Below are positions 29,544 through 38,511 of a stretch of DNA of 64,000 nucleotides, piece by piece. The stretch lies in contig NZ_JABWRJ020000003.1 of assembly GCF_014268935.2 (NCBI RefSeq), forward strand, positions 62,001-126,000, given 5' to 3'. The translations under genes were made by a program, and so were the position numbers. Position 1 is the first letter of the stretch. Every line of letters begins with the position of its first letter. Source of the stretch: Pseudomonas peradeniyensis (GTDB taxonomy: Bacteria; Pseudomonadota; Gammaproteobacteria; Pseudomonadales; Pseudomonadaceae). The notes below the pieces were generated by a model. The model did no database searches. It was given only the letters and a program-made list of their open reading frames with translations, and had not been told where the DNA came from.

Positions 29544-30728
29544 TCAGCGATAGAGGTCCTCACGCGTCCATGGCAGGTCGTGGTGGCCGTCGGCGTAGGG
29601 CTTCACCGCAAGGATCTGGTGCAGGTTGATCCAGCCCTTGGTGAAGGCGTAGGCGCAACCGGCCAGGTACAGGCGCCAGATGCGCAGTGTCTTCTCCGGC
29701 ACCAGCGCGGCAGCGCGGTGCAGCTGGTTCTCCAGGTTCTCGCTCCAGTGGTTGAGGGTCTTGGCGTAGTGCAGGCGCAGGCTCTCGATATCGACCACCT
29801 CCAGGCCCGCCTCGCAGATCCGCGCCGTGATCATCGAGATATGCGGCAACTCGCCGTGGGGGAACACATAGCGGTCGATGAAATCACCCGCGCCACGGCC
29901 GACCGGGCGACCATCAACGTGCTTGGCGGTGATGCCATGGTTCATCACCAGGCCACCTTCACGCACCGCGCCAAATAGCCGCTGGCAATACAGCTCGAGG
30001 TTTGCATGCCCGACGTGTTCAAACATGCCGACGCTGACCGCCTTGTCGAAGCGGCCATCCTGGGGCAGGTCGCGGTAGTCGAGGATCTGCAGGTCGACCT
30101 TGTCGGCCAGGCCCTCCTCCTTGACCCGTTGGCGACCGAGCTTCAACTGCTCCTTGCTCAGGGTGATGCCGAATACCTTGGCGCCATACTCGCGGGCGGC
30201 GAACCGCGCCAGCCCGCCCCAGCCGCAACCGACATCCAGCAGATAATCACCGGCCTGCAGGCGCAGCTTGCGGCACAGGTGATCGAACTTGTCCTGCTGG
30301 GCCTGGGCCAGGGTGTTGTCCGGCTCCTTGAAGTAGGCGCAGGAATAGACCATGTCCGGGTCGAGCCACAGTTGGTAGAAATCGTTGGACAGGTCGTAGT
30401 GGTAGGAAATGGCTTCGGCGTCGGTGCGCTTGTCATGGGACGTGCGCTCCGGCAAGAACTCGTCTTCATCCTTGAGCAAGGCTTCGCTGAGCTCGTCGCA
30501 GACCCGAATCACTTCGCCGATATCGCCTTCCAGCTCCAGCTTGCCCTCGACGAAGGCGGAGCCAAGCTCTTCCAGGTTCGGGTGGGTGAGCTGGGCGATC
30601 AGCTGGGGTTCCTTGACCAGAATGGTGACCTGCGGGCTCGGCCCCAGATCGAACTGGTTGCCGTCCCACAGCTTGACGCGCAAAGGTAAGTGCAGGCTCT
30701 GCAATGCGGGTGGAAGTTGCGCAAGCAT
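29544..30728 (-). CDS. cfa: Cyclopropane-fatty-acyl-phospholipid synthase
   Basis: The 394-residue SAM-dependent enzyme cyclopropanates unsaturated acyl chains of membrane lipids, usually on entry to stationary phase. Visible motifs are the N-terminal lipid-binding region, YSCAYFKEPDNTLAQAQ, the SAM site LLDVGCGWGGLARFAA and MFEHVG. In the putida group the copy next to cls is the RpoS-dependent cfaB; a CTACCCT element upstream of the start could be the -10, but this is weak evidence. Confidence 0.93.
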   Translation of the reverse strand: MLAQLPPALQSLHLPLRVKLWDGNQFDLGPSPQVTILVKEPQLIAQLTHPNLEELGSAFVEGKLELEGDIGEVIRVCDELSEALLKDEDEFLPERTSHDKRTDAEAISYHYDLSNDFYQLWLDPDMVYSCAYFKEPDNTLAQAQQDKFDHLCRKLRLQAGDYLLDVGCGWGGLARFAAREYGAKVFGITLSKEQLKLGRQRVKEEGLADKVDLQILDYRDLPQDGRFDKAVSVGMFEHVGHANLELYCQRLFGAVREGGLVMNHGITAKHVDGRPVGRGAGDFIDRYVFPHGELPHISMITARICEAGLEVVDIESLRLHYAKTLNHWSENLENQLHRAAALVPEKTLRIWRLYLAGCAYAFTKGWINLHQILAVKPYADGHHDLPWTREDLYR

Positions 30729-30867
30729 TCATGACCCTCCCTTTCATTGATACGGGACGTCAGGCCTCAAGGTGTCGGACGTCACCGGATCAGGGTAGTT
30801 CATTCGTGCGAAGTTTCCGTTAATCGCGACCATAGTCTAGAACTATCTGGTCCGGGCCGCACAACAG

Positions 30868-30879
30868 ATTGTATACAAT
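30868..30879. promoter_or_regulatory. Perfect palindrome ATTGTATACAAT upstream of lpd
   Basis: This 12-bp palindrome lies 66 bases before the lpd start in the cfa-lpd divergent gap. It resembles operators of GntR/FadR-class repressors. The cognate regulator is not visible here. Confidence 0.5.
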
Positions 30880-30945
30880 TTTCATCTCTCAGACTAACCT
30901 TGTGCCCCCTCTTCGCTTCCTCACACTCTCGGAGTAACGAAACCC

Positions 30946-32346
30946 ATGAAATCCTATGACGTGGTGATCATCGGCGGCGGCCCCGGCGGCTACAACGCAG
31001 CGATCCGTGCCGGCCAGCTGGGCCTGAGCGTGGCCTGTGTCGAGGGTCGCTCGACCCTGGGCGGCACCTGCCTGAACGTCGGCTGCATGCCTTCCAAGGC
31101 GCTGCTGCATGCGTCCGAGCTGTTCGAGGCGGCCAGCGGCGAGGAGTTCGCCCACCTGGGGATAGAGGTCAAGCCGACCCTCAACCTGGGCCAGATGATG
31201 AAGCAGAAAGACGAAAGCGTGACTGGCCTGACCAAGGGCATCGAGTACCTGTTCCGTAAGAACAAGGTCGACTGGGTCAAGGGCTGGGGCCGCCTGGACG
31301 GCGCCGGCAAGGTGGTGGTCAAAGCCGAGGACGGCAGCGAAACCACCCTGCAGGCCAAGGACATCGTCATCGCCACCGGTTCCGAACCCACGCCGCTGCC
31401 CGGCGTGACCATCGACAACCAGCGCATCATCGAGTCCACCGGCGCCCTGTCGCTGCCCCAGGTACCCAAGCACCTGATCGTGATCGGCGCCGGCGTGATC
31501 GGCCTGGAGCTGGGTTCGGTGTGGCGCCGCCTGGGTGCCGAAGTGACGGTGATCGAATACCTTGATCGCATCTGCCCGGGCACTGATGAGGAAACCGCCA
31601 AGACCCTGCAGAAGGCCCTGGCCAAGCAAGGCATGACCTTCAAGCTCGGCAGCAAGGTGACCCAGGCCACATCCAGCGCCGACGGCGTCAGCCTGACCCT
31701 GGAGCCCGCCGCCGGTGGCAATGCCGAAACCCTGCAGGCCGACTACGTGCTGGTGGCCATCGGTCGCCGTCCCTATACCAAGGGCCTGAACCTGGAAAGC
31801 GTGGGGCTGGAAACCGACAAGCGCGGCATGCTCGCCAACGACCATCACCGTAGCGCGGTCCCGGGCATCTGGGTGATCGGCGACGTCACCTCCGGCCCGA
31901 TGCTGGCGCACAAGGCCGAGGACGAAGCGGTGGCGTGCATCGAGCGCATCGCCGGCAAGCCCCACGAGGTCAACTACAACCTGATCCCGGGCGTCATCTA
32001 TACCCGCCCGGAACTGGCCAGTGTCGGCAAGACCGAAGAGCAGCTCAAGGCCGAAGGCCGTGCCTACAAGGTCGGCAAATTCCCCTTCTCCGCCAACAGC
32101 CGGGCCAAGATCAACCATGAGACCGAAGGCTTCGCCAAGGTCATCGCCGACGCCGTCACCGACGAGGTGCTGGGCGTGCACCTGGTGGGTCCGAGCGTGA
32201 GCGAGATGATCGGCGAGTTCTGCGTGGCCATGGAATTCTCGGCCTCGGCCGAGGACATCGCCCTCACCTGCCACCCGCACCCGACCCGCTCCGAGGCCCT
32301 GCGCCAGGCGGCGATGAATGTGGATGGGAAAGCGATGCAGATCTGA
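30946..32346 (+). CDS. lpd: Dihydrolipoyl dehydrogenase
   Basis: The 466-residue flavoprotein reoxidises dihydrolipoamide of 2-oxoacid dehydrogenase or glycine cleavage complexes. It shows the FAD site [12 protein letters not shown], the redox disulfide [13 protein letters not shown], the NAD site [12 protein letters not shown] and the C-terminal His-Glu pair CHPHPTRSE. It stands alone, so it is a paralog not dedicated to an adjacent complex. It lies beside hcnABC, whose substrate is glycine; any link is speculative. Confidence 0.93.
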   Translation: MKSYDVVIIGGGPGGYNAAIRAGQLGLSVACVEGRSTLGGTCLNVGCMPSKALLHASELFEAASGEEFAHLGIEVKPTLNLGQMMKQKDESVTGLTKGIEYLFRKNKVDWVKGWGRLDGAGKVVVKAEDGSETTLQAKDIVIATGSEPTPLPGVTIDNQRIIESTGALSLPQVPKHLIVIGAGVIGLELGSVWRRLGAEVTVIEYLDRICPGTDEETAKTLQKALAKQGMTFKLGSKVTQATSSADGVSLTLEPAAGGNAETLQADYVLVAIGRRPYTKGLNLESVGLETDKRGMLANDHHRSAVPGIWVIGDVTSGPMLAHKAEDEAVACIERIAGKPHEVNYNLIPGVIYTRPELASVGKTEEQLKAEGRAYKVGKFPFSANSRAKINHETEGFAKVIADAVTDEVLGVHLVGPSVSEMIGEFCVAMEFSASAEDIALTCHPHPTRSEALRQAAMNVDGKAMQI

Positions 32347-32370
32347 GTGAGCACCCTGTAGCAAAACGGT

Positions 32371-32397
32371 GTGGGAGCGGGCTTGGCCCGCTCCCAC
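32371..32397. repeat. REP-type hairpin between lpd and hcnC
   Basis: GTGGGAGCGGG (32371-32381) and CCCGCTCCCAC (32387-32397) form a perfect 11-bp stem with a CTTGG loop. The core is the same as in the elements at 3.2 and 9.8 kb. It separates the convergent lpd and hcn transcripts. Confidence 0.85.
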
Positions 32398-32408
32398 AAG
32401 TGCCAGGC

Positions 32409-33659
32409 CTAGCCGTGGGCCAGTTGTTTATCCACACCCTCACGGAAGCGCGACGCCAGGAATGGCGTGATATCCAGCGGCAACGCCTCATTGTGGACAA
32501 CCTTGTCCAGCAACACACCGGTAATCGCCGACGTGAGGATCCCGGTACGGAAATGTCCACAGGCATTGAAATAGCCCTGCACATTATCCACAGGCCCGAG
32601 AATCGGCAGCTCGTCCGGTGATCCCGGGCGCAGGCCGGCCCAGGTGCGCTTGAGGTTCACCTGCGCCAGCTGCGGCACGCAGCGGATCGCGCCCTGCACC
32701 AGGCCGCTGATTTCCGGGAAGGTGTTGCTGACATCGAAGCCCTTCTCTTCGGTGGTGCTGCCGATCAGGATCTCGCCATTGTCCTTCTGCGCCATGTAGC
32801 AATCGCTGGTGGTGATGCAGCCATCGAGCAGCTTGGGCAGGCGCTCGGTCAGCACGATCTGGCCCTTCACCGGCTTGACCGGAATGCTCTCCCCGGTCGC
32901 CCACTCGCTCAGCTCCGCGGCCCAGGCGCCAGCGGCATTGATCAAGGTGGCGCAGTGGAACTCACCGGCCTCGGCGGTGCGCACGCCCTTGATCCGCGAG
33001 CCTTCATGCAGCACGCCGGTGATGTTCACGTTCGGGTACAGGTCGACGCCGTTCTGCCGCGCCGCCTCCATGTAGGCATCGCCCAGGCGGAACGGGCTGA
33101 CCTGATGGTCGCATAGAAACTCCAGCGCGCCATTGGCCTTGAGCGTCACCGCCGGCTCCGAGGCCCGCAGCGCGTCGCGGTCGAGCCAGCGTACCTGGTC
33201 GGCCAGGTGCGGGATCTGCTTGACGATGTGCTCGGCGTACAGCTGGTCTTCCTCATCCTGGATGATGTACTTGAGCCCGGTGCGTTCGAACTTGAAGTCC
33301 ATCCCGTGACGCTCGATCAGCTCCTGGTGCAGCTGTGGATAAAGCGCGTTGGACTGCAGGGCGAAGTCGAAGAAGCACTCCGGCAGGATGTGCGGCGTGC
33401 TCGAGTCGACCACCACCGCCGCGCCGTTGGCCTCACGCTTGTTGCGCGAGGACATCATGCGAAAGAAGATCACCCCGCAGCCCAGCCCCACCGACTCGCC
33501 GATGGCCCACAGGCCGCCGGCCGACGCGCGGGTGGCGTTGCCCGGGCGCTTGCAGTCGATCAGGGCGATCTTCAGGTTATGCCGCTTGGACAGCTGGTAG
33601 GCACAGGACGCGCCGATCACGCCGCCACCGGCAATGATGATGTCGTAATGCTTGTTCAT
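32409..33659 (-). CDS. hcnC: Hydrogen cyanide synthase subunit HcnC
   Basis: The 416-residue FAD-dependent amine oxidase (DAO family) starts MNKHYDIIIAGGGVIGASCAY with a dinucleotide-binding loop. Stretches such as GLWAIGESVGLGCGVIFFR and WAGLRPGSPDELPILGP agree closely with HcnC as I remember it from P. aeruginosa and P. protegens. HcnABC oxidises glycine to HCN and CO2 at the membrane, passing electrons to the respiratory chain. It starts 2 bases after hcnB. Opine-oxidase-type relatives share the architecture, but the match and subunit order favour hcn. The gene contains three perfect TTATCCACA/TGTGGATAA copies. Confidence 0.9.
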   Translation of the reverse strand: MNKHYDIIIAGGGVIGASCAYQLSKRHNLKIALIDCKRPGNATRASAGGLWAIGESVGLGCGVIFFRMMSSRNKREANGAAVVVDSSTPHILPECFFDFALQSNALYPQLHQELIERHGMDFKFERTGLKYIIQDEEDQLYAEHIVKQIPHLADQVRWLDRDALRASEPAVTLKANGALEFLCDHQVSPFRLGDAYMEAARQNGVDLYPNVNITGVLHEGSRIKGVRTAEAGEFHCATLINAAGAWAAELSEWATGESIPVKPVKGQIVLTERLPKLLDGCITTSDCYMAQKDNGEILIGSTTEEKGFDVSNTFPEISGLVQGAIRCVPQLAQVNLKRTWAGLRPGSPDELPILGPVDNVQGYFNACGHFRTGILTSAITGVLLDKVVHNEALPLDITPFLASRFREGVDKQLAHG

Positions 33660-33661
33660 GC

Positions 33662-35056
33662 TCAGGCCTCCGTGCCGAGTTGTTCGAATGCGGAAAACGG
33701 GATCGGGTCCACCGGGAAACGCGGCCGCAGCCAGCCTACGTCCGGGCGTCCGGTGGCGCTGCGCAGGCGGTCGCTGCAGTAGCCGACGCACATGCGCCCC
33801 TGGCAGTCGCCCATGCTTACCCGGGTACGCATCTTCAGGCTGGCCATGTCCTCCACACCCTGCTCCAGGGCCAGGTCGATCTGATCGCGGGTGACGTTTT
33901 CGCAACGGCAGATCACCGTGTCGGCCTGGGGCAGCTGGATCTGCGCCGCGCCGCGCGCGGTGTAGCGTTCCACCCCGGAGCGGAAGCGCTTGATCGCGGC
34001 CAGCTTGCCGAGGAAACGCTCACGGCGCTCGATCGCCTGCTCGGCATCGAGCTTGCCCATCTGCTGCAGCATCGACACCGCGGCGATACGCCCGGTGAGC
34101 ATCGCCGCCTCGCCACCACGAATACCGGCCATGTCGCCGGCCAGGTGAATATTCGGCTGGCTGCTCTGCTGCCACACGTTGCATTCGGCGCGCAGGTAGC
34201 CGTCCTCGCTGAAACCATGGGCCAGGCCCAGTTGCTGGCTGAGCTGGGTCCGCGGAATGAACCCGTAGCCTACCGCCAGGGTGCGTACATGCTCACGCTG
34301 GATGCGGGTCATGTCCGGCTGCCAGTCCTGGGTGTAGGGGGCGACCTGGACCTCCTGCAACTCGCCATCCCCCGTGGCGCCCACCACGCCCCAGCCGTAG
34401 TGCATGGGGATACCGTTGAGTTTCATGTAGGCCAGCATGCTCAGGCCGTCGAGGAACAGCTGCGGCTTGTTCATCAACGCCAGGCTTTCCTTGGCGATAC
34501 GGTTGAACGAGCAGGCCTCGTACACGCCGGCCACCTTGGCGCCGGCGGCGTGCAGCTGGCAGGCGACCAGCGGCAGCAACGGCCCGGTACCGGCAATCAG
34601 CGTGCTGCCTAGTGGCTTGACCACGCCGCTCTTGATCTGCAGCTGCAAGCCGCCGAGCAGGATCACACCGGGCAAGGTCCAGCCGGGGAACGGCACGTTG
34701 CGCTCGTGGCATCCGGCGGCCAGCAGCAGGTGCGAGTAGTCGATCTCGTGCAGCTGTTCGTCAGCGTCGAGGACCATCAGCCGTTGATCGTCCCCACCCA
34801 CCACGCGATGGTTCAGGCGCAGGTCGATGCGCTCGGCGCAAGCGGCGAAATCTTCATGCAGCTTGGTCAGGGCCTTGGTGTAGCGCGGCCCCAGGTAGCC
34901 CAGGTCGACACCCGCGCGCAGCGGGCCACGATAGACCACGCCACCGGGGCGCGAGGCCTCGTCGAACAGCAGGCAATCCACGCCATGTTCGGCCAGCTCG
35001 ATGGCGGCGCCCATGCCGGCCGAACCGCCACCGACGATCACAGGACGAAGGCTCAT
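33662..35056 (-). CDS. hcnB: Hydrogen cyanide synthase subunit HcnB
   Basis: The 464-residue FAD/NAD(P)-type oxidoreductase starts SLRPVIVGGGSAGMGAAIELA after the ATG at 35056. A C-terminal BFD-like [2Fe-2S] domain has C383-R-C385 and C418/C423 in GDCQGRMCVGYC. Start and stop are tightly coupled: the ATG overlaps the hcnA stop as ATGA and hcnC follows after 2 bases. HcnB is the second flavoprotein of glycine-oxidising HCN synthase. Confidence 0.9.
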   Translation of the reverse strand: MSLRPVIVGGGSAGMGAAIELAEHGVDCLLFDEASRPGGVVYRGPLRAGVDLGYLGPRYTKALTKLHEDFAACAERIDLRLNHRVVGGDDQRLMVLDADEQLHEIDYSHLLLAAGCHERNVPFPGWTLPGVILLGGLQLQIKSGVVKPLGSTLIAGTGPLLPLVACQLHAAGAKVAGVYEACSFNRIAKESLALMNKPQLFLDGLSMLAYMKLNGIPMHYGWGVVGATGDGELQEVQVAPYTQDWQPDMTRIQREHVRTLAVGYGFIPRTQLSQQLGLAHGFSEDGYLRAECNVWQQSSQPNIHLAGDMAGIRGGEAAMLTGRIAAVSMLQQMGKLDAEQAIERRERFLGKLAAIKRFRSGVERYTARGAAQIQLPQADTVICRCENVTRDQIDLALEQGVEDMASLKMRTRVSMGDCQGRMCVGYCSDRLRSATGRPDVGWLRPRFPVDPIPFSAFEQLGTEA

Positions 35057-35367
35057 GGATGGGCCTCCTCTTGCACGCGATTGACCTCGGTCTCGATGCT
35101 CATGCCCGGCTTGACGATGGTCTGGCAGGCGCGACGCTTGGGACGCCCATCGATCTGCACCAGGCAGCAATGGCAGACGCCCATGCCGCAGTAGGCACCG
35201 CTGAGCTGGCCATGATCATTGCGCGCCAGCTGGCGCAGGCCAACGGCGTTGAGCACGCTGAGTACGGTTTCGCCGGCACTGGCGACCGCAGGCAGGCCAT
35301 TGACCAGCAGGGTCATTTCAGCGCCTTCCAGTGGCTGGATATCGTGCTTTCGTTGCAGCGTCTGCAT
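35053..35367 (-). CDS. hcnA: Hydrogen cyanide synthase subunit HcnA ([2Fe-2S] protein)
   Basis: The 104-residue ferredoxin-like protein has cluster ligands C60, C65, C68 and C81 in AYCGMGVCHCCLV and KRRACQT, matching the known length and pattern of HcnA. The ATG at 35367 has AGGA immediately upstream; the frame open to 35430 has no start signal. GGA motifs in the leader (AAGGAC and CAGGAA) could bind RsmA/RsmE, as known for hcn mRNA under Gac control. An ANR-type box lies upstream at 35430. Confidence 0.9.
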   Translation of the reverse strand: MQTLQRKHDIQPLEGAEMTLLVNGLPAVASAGETVLSVLNAVGLRQLARNDHGQLSGAYCGMGVCHCCLVQIDGRPKRRACQTIVKPGMSIETEVNRVQEEAHP

Positions 35368-35429
35368 TTCCTGTCGTCCTTGATGACTGATGGGTCGGGC
35401 GACGTTAGGGCAAACAACGAGGGAAAACA

Positions 35430-35443
35430 TTGATCCATGCCAG
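35430..35443 (-). promoter_or_regulatory. ANR-type box upstream of hcnA
   Basis: Read on the minus strand the site is CTGGCATGGATCAA. It keeps the ATCAA half-site and differs in one base from the TTGGC-N4-ATCAA ANR box described for hcn promoters. It is centred about 69 bases before the hcnA ATG, as expected for activation of HCN synthesis at low oxygen. Confidence 0.65.
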
Positions 35444-35550
35444 AGGCATGTTTAAGAAATGTCCTACAGCGACGGACGTACAAGAGTGTAGGAAGATGGC
35501 TCTGCTGAGTTCGATCGCATAGACGCTCGTCGAGCATTCTCAAACGTCAA

Positions 35551-35581
35551 AACAAAAACGCCCCTGGCGAACCAGGGGCGT
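35551..35581 (-). terminator. Rho-independent terminator of glmS
   Basis: ACGCCCCTGG (35558-35567) and CCAGGGGCGT (35572-35581) form a 10-bp stem with a CGAA loop; on the minus strand it is followed by TTTTTGTTTT. Confidence 0.92.
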
Positions 35582-35585
35582 CATA

Positions 35586-35650
35586 CACCTTTACCTAGGC
35601 AACCTCGCTACTACTCCACCGTCACCGACTTGGCCAGGTTACGCGGCTGA
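35586..35650. other. Predicted attTn7 region (unoccupied) at the glmS 3' end
   Basis: TnsD recognises the conserved 3' end of glmS, here encoding [12 protein letters not shown], and Tn7 inserts about 25 bases past the stop, near 35586. No Tn7 ends or tns genes are present. The hcn operon starts about 220 bases further on. Confidence 0.65.
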
Positions 35651-37446
35651 TCGACGTCGGTGCCCTTGAGCACGGCGACGTAGTACGACAGCAACTGCAG
35701 CGGAATGGTGTAGAGGATCGGCGCCAGCGCATCGTTGATGTGCGGCACGTTGATCACATGGGTGCCTTCGCCGTTGCTCATGCCGGCCTGCTCGTCGGCG
35801 AACACCACCAGCTCGCCGCCACGGGCGCGGACTTCCTGCAGGTTCGACTTGAGCTTCTCCAGCAGTTCGTTGTTCGGCGCCACGGTCACCACCGGCATGT
35901 CGCTGTCCACCAGCGCCAGCGGGCCATGCTTGAGCTCGCCGGCCGGGTAGGCTTCGGCGTGGATGTAGGAGATCTCCTTGAGCTTGAGCGCGCCTTCCAT
36001 CGCCACCGGGTACTGGGCACCGCGGCCGAGGAACAGGGTGTGGTGCTTGTCGGCGAACAGCTCGGCGATCTTCTCGACCACGCCATCCATCGCCAGCGCT
36101 TCGCTCAGGCGGGCCGGCAGGCGGCGCAGCTCGTCCACCAGCTCGGCTTCGACACCGGCTTCGAGGCTGCCGCGCACCTGGCCGAGAGCCAGGGTCAGCA
36201 GCATCAGCGATACCAGCTGGGTGGTGAAGGCCTTGGTCGAGGCGACGCCGATCTCCGGCCCGGCCAAGGTCAGCAGGGTCAGGTCAGATTCGCGCACCAG
36301 CGAACTGATGCCCTTGTTGCAGATCGCCAGGCTGCCGAGGAAACCCAGCTCCTTGGCATTGCGCAGGGCCGCCAGGGTGTCGGCGGTTTCGCCGGACTGC
36401 GAGATGGAGACGAACAGGGTGTCCGGCTGCACCACCACCTTGCGGTAGCGGAACTCGCTGGCCACTTCCACCTGGCAAGGGATGCCGGCCAGGCTTTCCA
36501 GCCAGTAGCGGGCGACCATGCCGGCGTGGTAGCTGGTGCCGCAGGCAACGATCTGCACGTTGCGCACTTTGGCGAACAGCTCGGCGGCCTGTGGGCCGAA
36601 GGCCTGGACCATCACGTGGTCCTTGCCCAGGCGCCCTTCCAGGGTGCGCTGCACCACGGTGGGCTGCTCGTGGATTTCCTTGAGCATGAAGTGACGGTAG
36701 TTGCCCTTCTCGGCCGCTTCGGCGCCTTCGTGGTACTGCACCGTCTCGCGCTGGACCGGATGGCCGGCCTGATCCCAGATCTGCACCTGGTCACGGCGGA
36801 TCTCGGCGATATCGCCTTCTTCCAGGTACATGAAGCGGTCGGTGACCTGGCGCAGGGCCAGTTGGTCCGAGGCCAGGAAGTTCTCGCCGAGGCCAAGGCC
36901 GATCACCAGCGGGCTGCCGCTGCGGGCGGCGACCAGGCGATCCGGCTGGCTGGCGCTGATCACCGCCAGGCCATAGGCGCCGTGCAGGCGCTTGACCGCG
37001 GCCTTGAGCGCGTCGGTCAGGTCGGGAATGTCCTTGAGCAGGTGGTGGATCAGGTGGACGATGACTTCGGTGTCGGTCTGCGAGACAAAGGCATAGCCCA
37101 GGCCCTTGAGCTCTTCACGCAGCTCTTCGTGGTTCTCGATGATGCCGTTGTGCACCACCGCCACGTCGTGCCCGGAGAAATGCGGGTGGGCATTGTTTTC
37201 GGTCGGCGCGCCATGGGTCGCCCAGCGAGTGTGGGCAATGCCCAGCTGGCCGGCCAGCGGGTCGGCGGTCACGGCGCCTTCCAGTTCGCTGACCTTGCCG
37301 ATACGGCGGCGACGCTCGAGCGCGCCTTGCTGGTTCAGGACGGCCAGGCCGGCGCTGTCATAACCACGGTATTCCAGGCGCTTGAGGCCTTCGATGAGGA
37401 TGGCTGTGATATTGCGCTCGGCAACGGCACCAACGATTCCACACAT
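35611..37446 (-). CDS. glmS: Glutamine-fructose-6-phosphate aminotransferase
   Basis: The 611-residue enzyme makes glucosamine 6-phosphate for peptidoglycan and LPS. The N-terminal Cys (MCGIVGAV) is the glutaminase nucleophile; two SIS domains follow ([11 protein letters not shown]) and the C-terminus is AKSVTVE. No glmS ribozyme lies upstream; glmR precedes it by 12 bases. Confidence 0.96.
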   Translation of the reverse strand: MCGIVGAVAERNITAILIEGLKRLEYRGYDSAGLAVLNQQGALERRRRIGKVSELEGAVTADPLAGQLGIAHTRWATHGAPTENNAHPHFSGHDVAVVHNGIIENHEELREELKGLGYAFVSQTDTEVIVHLIHHLLKDIPDLTDALKAAVKRLHGAYGLAVISASQPDRLVAARSGSPLVIGLGLGENFLASDQLALRQVTDRFMYLEEGDIAEIRRDQVQIWDQAGHPVQRETVQYHEGAEAAEKGNYRHFMLKEIHEQPTVVQRTLEGRLGKDHVMVQAFGPQAAELFAKVRNVQIVACGTSYHAGMVARYWLESLAGIPCQVEVASEFRYRKVVVQPDTLFVSISQSGETADTLAALRNAKELGFLGSLAICNKGISSLVRESDLTLLTLAGPEIGVASTKAFTTQLVSLMLLTLALGQVRGSLEAGVEAELVDELRRLPARLSEALAMDGVVEKIAELFADKHHTLFLGRGAQYPVAMEGALKLKEISYIHAEAYPAGELKHGPLALVDSDMPVVTVAPNNELLEKLKSNLQEVRARGGELVVFADEQAGMSNGEGTHVINVPHINDALAPILYTIPLQLLSYYVAVLKGTDVDQPRNLAKSVTVE

Positions 37447-37458
37447 AAGATGTTGCTC

Positions 37459-38226
37459 CTAGCTGATAGCGGCGCAGATAAGGGTGATGCCGCGGGCTTG
37501 AATCCGGTCGCGTGCCTCGGCGGGCAGGCGATCATCTGTAATCAGGGTGTTGACGCTGCCCCAGGGCAGCTCGAGGTTGGGGATCTTGCGACCGACCTTG
37601 TCCGACTCGACCATGACGATCACCTCGCGCGCCACCTCGGCCATGACCCGGCTCAAGCCCAGCAGCTCGTTGAAGGTGGTGGTGCCACGCTCCAGGTCGA
37701 TGCCGTCGGCACCGATGAACAGCTGGTCGAAGTCGTATGAGCGTAGTACCTGCTCGGCCACCTGGCCCTGGAAGGACTCCGAATGCGGGTCCCAGGTGCC
37801 ACCGGTCATCAGCAGCACAGGCTCATGCTCCTGCTCGCTGATGGCGCGGGCGACGTTGAGCGAGTTGGTCATCACCACCAGGCCTGGCTGGCGCCCGAGC
37901 TGTGGAATCATCGCCGCCGTGGTGCTGCCGCTGTCGATGATGATCCGCGCATGCTCGCGGATGCGTCCGACCGCTGCCCGGGCGATGGCCTGCTTGTAAA
38001 GGGACACCGGTTGGACTGTGTCGCCCAGCAGTTCCTGGGGCATGGTCACCGCGCCACCGTAACGGCGCAGCAGCAGGCCGTTGGCCTCCAGCGCGGCGAG
38101 GTCCTTGCGGATGGTCACTTCGGAAGTTTCGAAACGCTTGGCCAGGGCATCGACGCTCACCTCGCCCTGCTCGTTGAGCAAGGCCAGGATGTTGTGGCGG
38201 CGCTGGGGGGTGTTTCGTTTCGACAT
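37459..38226 (-). CDS. glmR: DeoR-family regulator upstream of glmS (GlmR-like)
   Basis: The 255-residue protein has a DeoR helix-turn-helix (RRHNILALLNEQGEVSVDALAKRFETSEVTIRKDL, residues about 8-42) and a sugar-phosphate-sensing domain with DSGSTTAAM. It is in the position of glmR in P. aeruginosa, between glmU and glmS, and is probably co-transcribed with glmS. It likely senses amino-sugar phosphates. Confidence 0.88.
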   Translation of the reverse strand: MSKRNTPQRRHNILALLNEQGEVSVDALAKRFETSEVTIRKDLAALEANGLLLRRYGGAVTMPQELLGDTVQPVSLYKQAIARAAVGRIREHARIIIDSGSTTAAMIPQLGRQPGLVVMTNSLNVARAISEQEHEPVLLMTGGTWDPHSESFQGQVAEQVLRSYDFDQLFIGADGIDLERGTTTFNELLGLSRVMAEVAREVIVMVESDKVGRKIPNLELPWGSVNTLITDDRLPAEARDRIQARGITLICAAIS

Positions 38227-38311
38227 GTCGGTTTAAGTTTCGATTCGAAAGATAAGTGGTGCAATCAAAACCTAAGATGAGCGATTCGTCAAGTTTCTCT
38301 CTGCACTGGCA

Positions 38312-38440
38312 CGGTCCCTGTAGGAGCGGCCTTGTGTCGCGATGGGGCGCGCAGCGGCCCCAGGGATTTCGGGACAGAGCAGAAAATGCCGGGGCTGCTA
38401 AGCAGCCCATCGCGACACAAGGCCGCTCCTACAGGGACCG
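38312..38440. repeat. Element with perfect 35-bp terminal inverted repeats
   Basis: The arm at 38312-38346 is repeated exactly in inverted orientation at 38406-38440, with a 59-bp centre that contains partly symmetric AGCGGCCCC and GGGGCTGCT. The arms hold the REP core GTAGGAGCGGCCTTGTG. It lies between glmU and glmR, has no ORF, and looks like a REP doublet (BIME) or miniature transposable element. Confidence 0.85.
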
Positions 38441-38456
38441 CGATACGGCACCCAAT

Positions 38457-38488
38457 AAAAAGCCGGCTTATTCACATAAGCCGGCTTT
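38457..38488 (-). terminator. Rho-independent terminator of glmU
   Basis: Twelve-base arms (38459-38470 and 38477-38488, AAGCCGGCTT core) enclose TTCACA. On the minus strand a T-run follows. Confidence 0.9.
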
Positions 38489-38511
38489 CGATCGAAAGCG
38501 CTGTGGATAAC

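Noticed and set aside
32409..35367. Opine or hydroxyproline oxidase instead of HcnABC
   Set aside because: The subunit architecture is shared, but gene order, sizes, remembered HcnC and HcnB sequence stretches and the ANR-type box favour hydrogen cyanide synthase. A database comparison would settle this.
35551..35611. Tn7 or Tn7-like insertion downstream of glmS
   Set aside because: No transposon ends, tns genes or target duplication are visible; the gap leads directly to hcnA.
37440..37460. glmS ribozyme/riboswitch
   Set aside because: Only 12 bases separate glmR and glmS, so there is no room for one.
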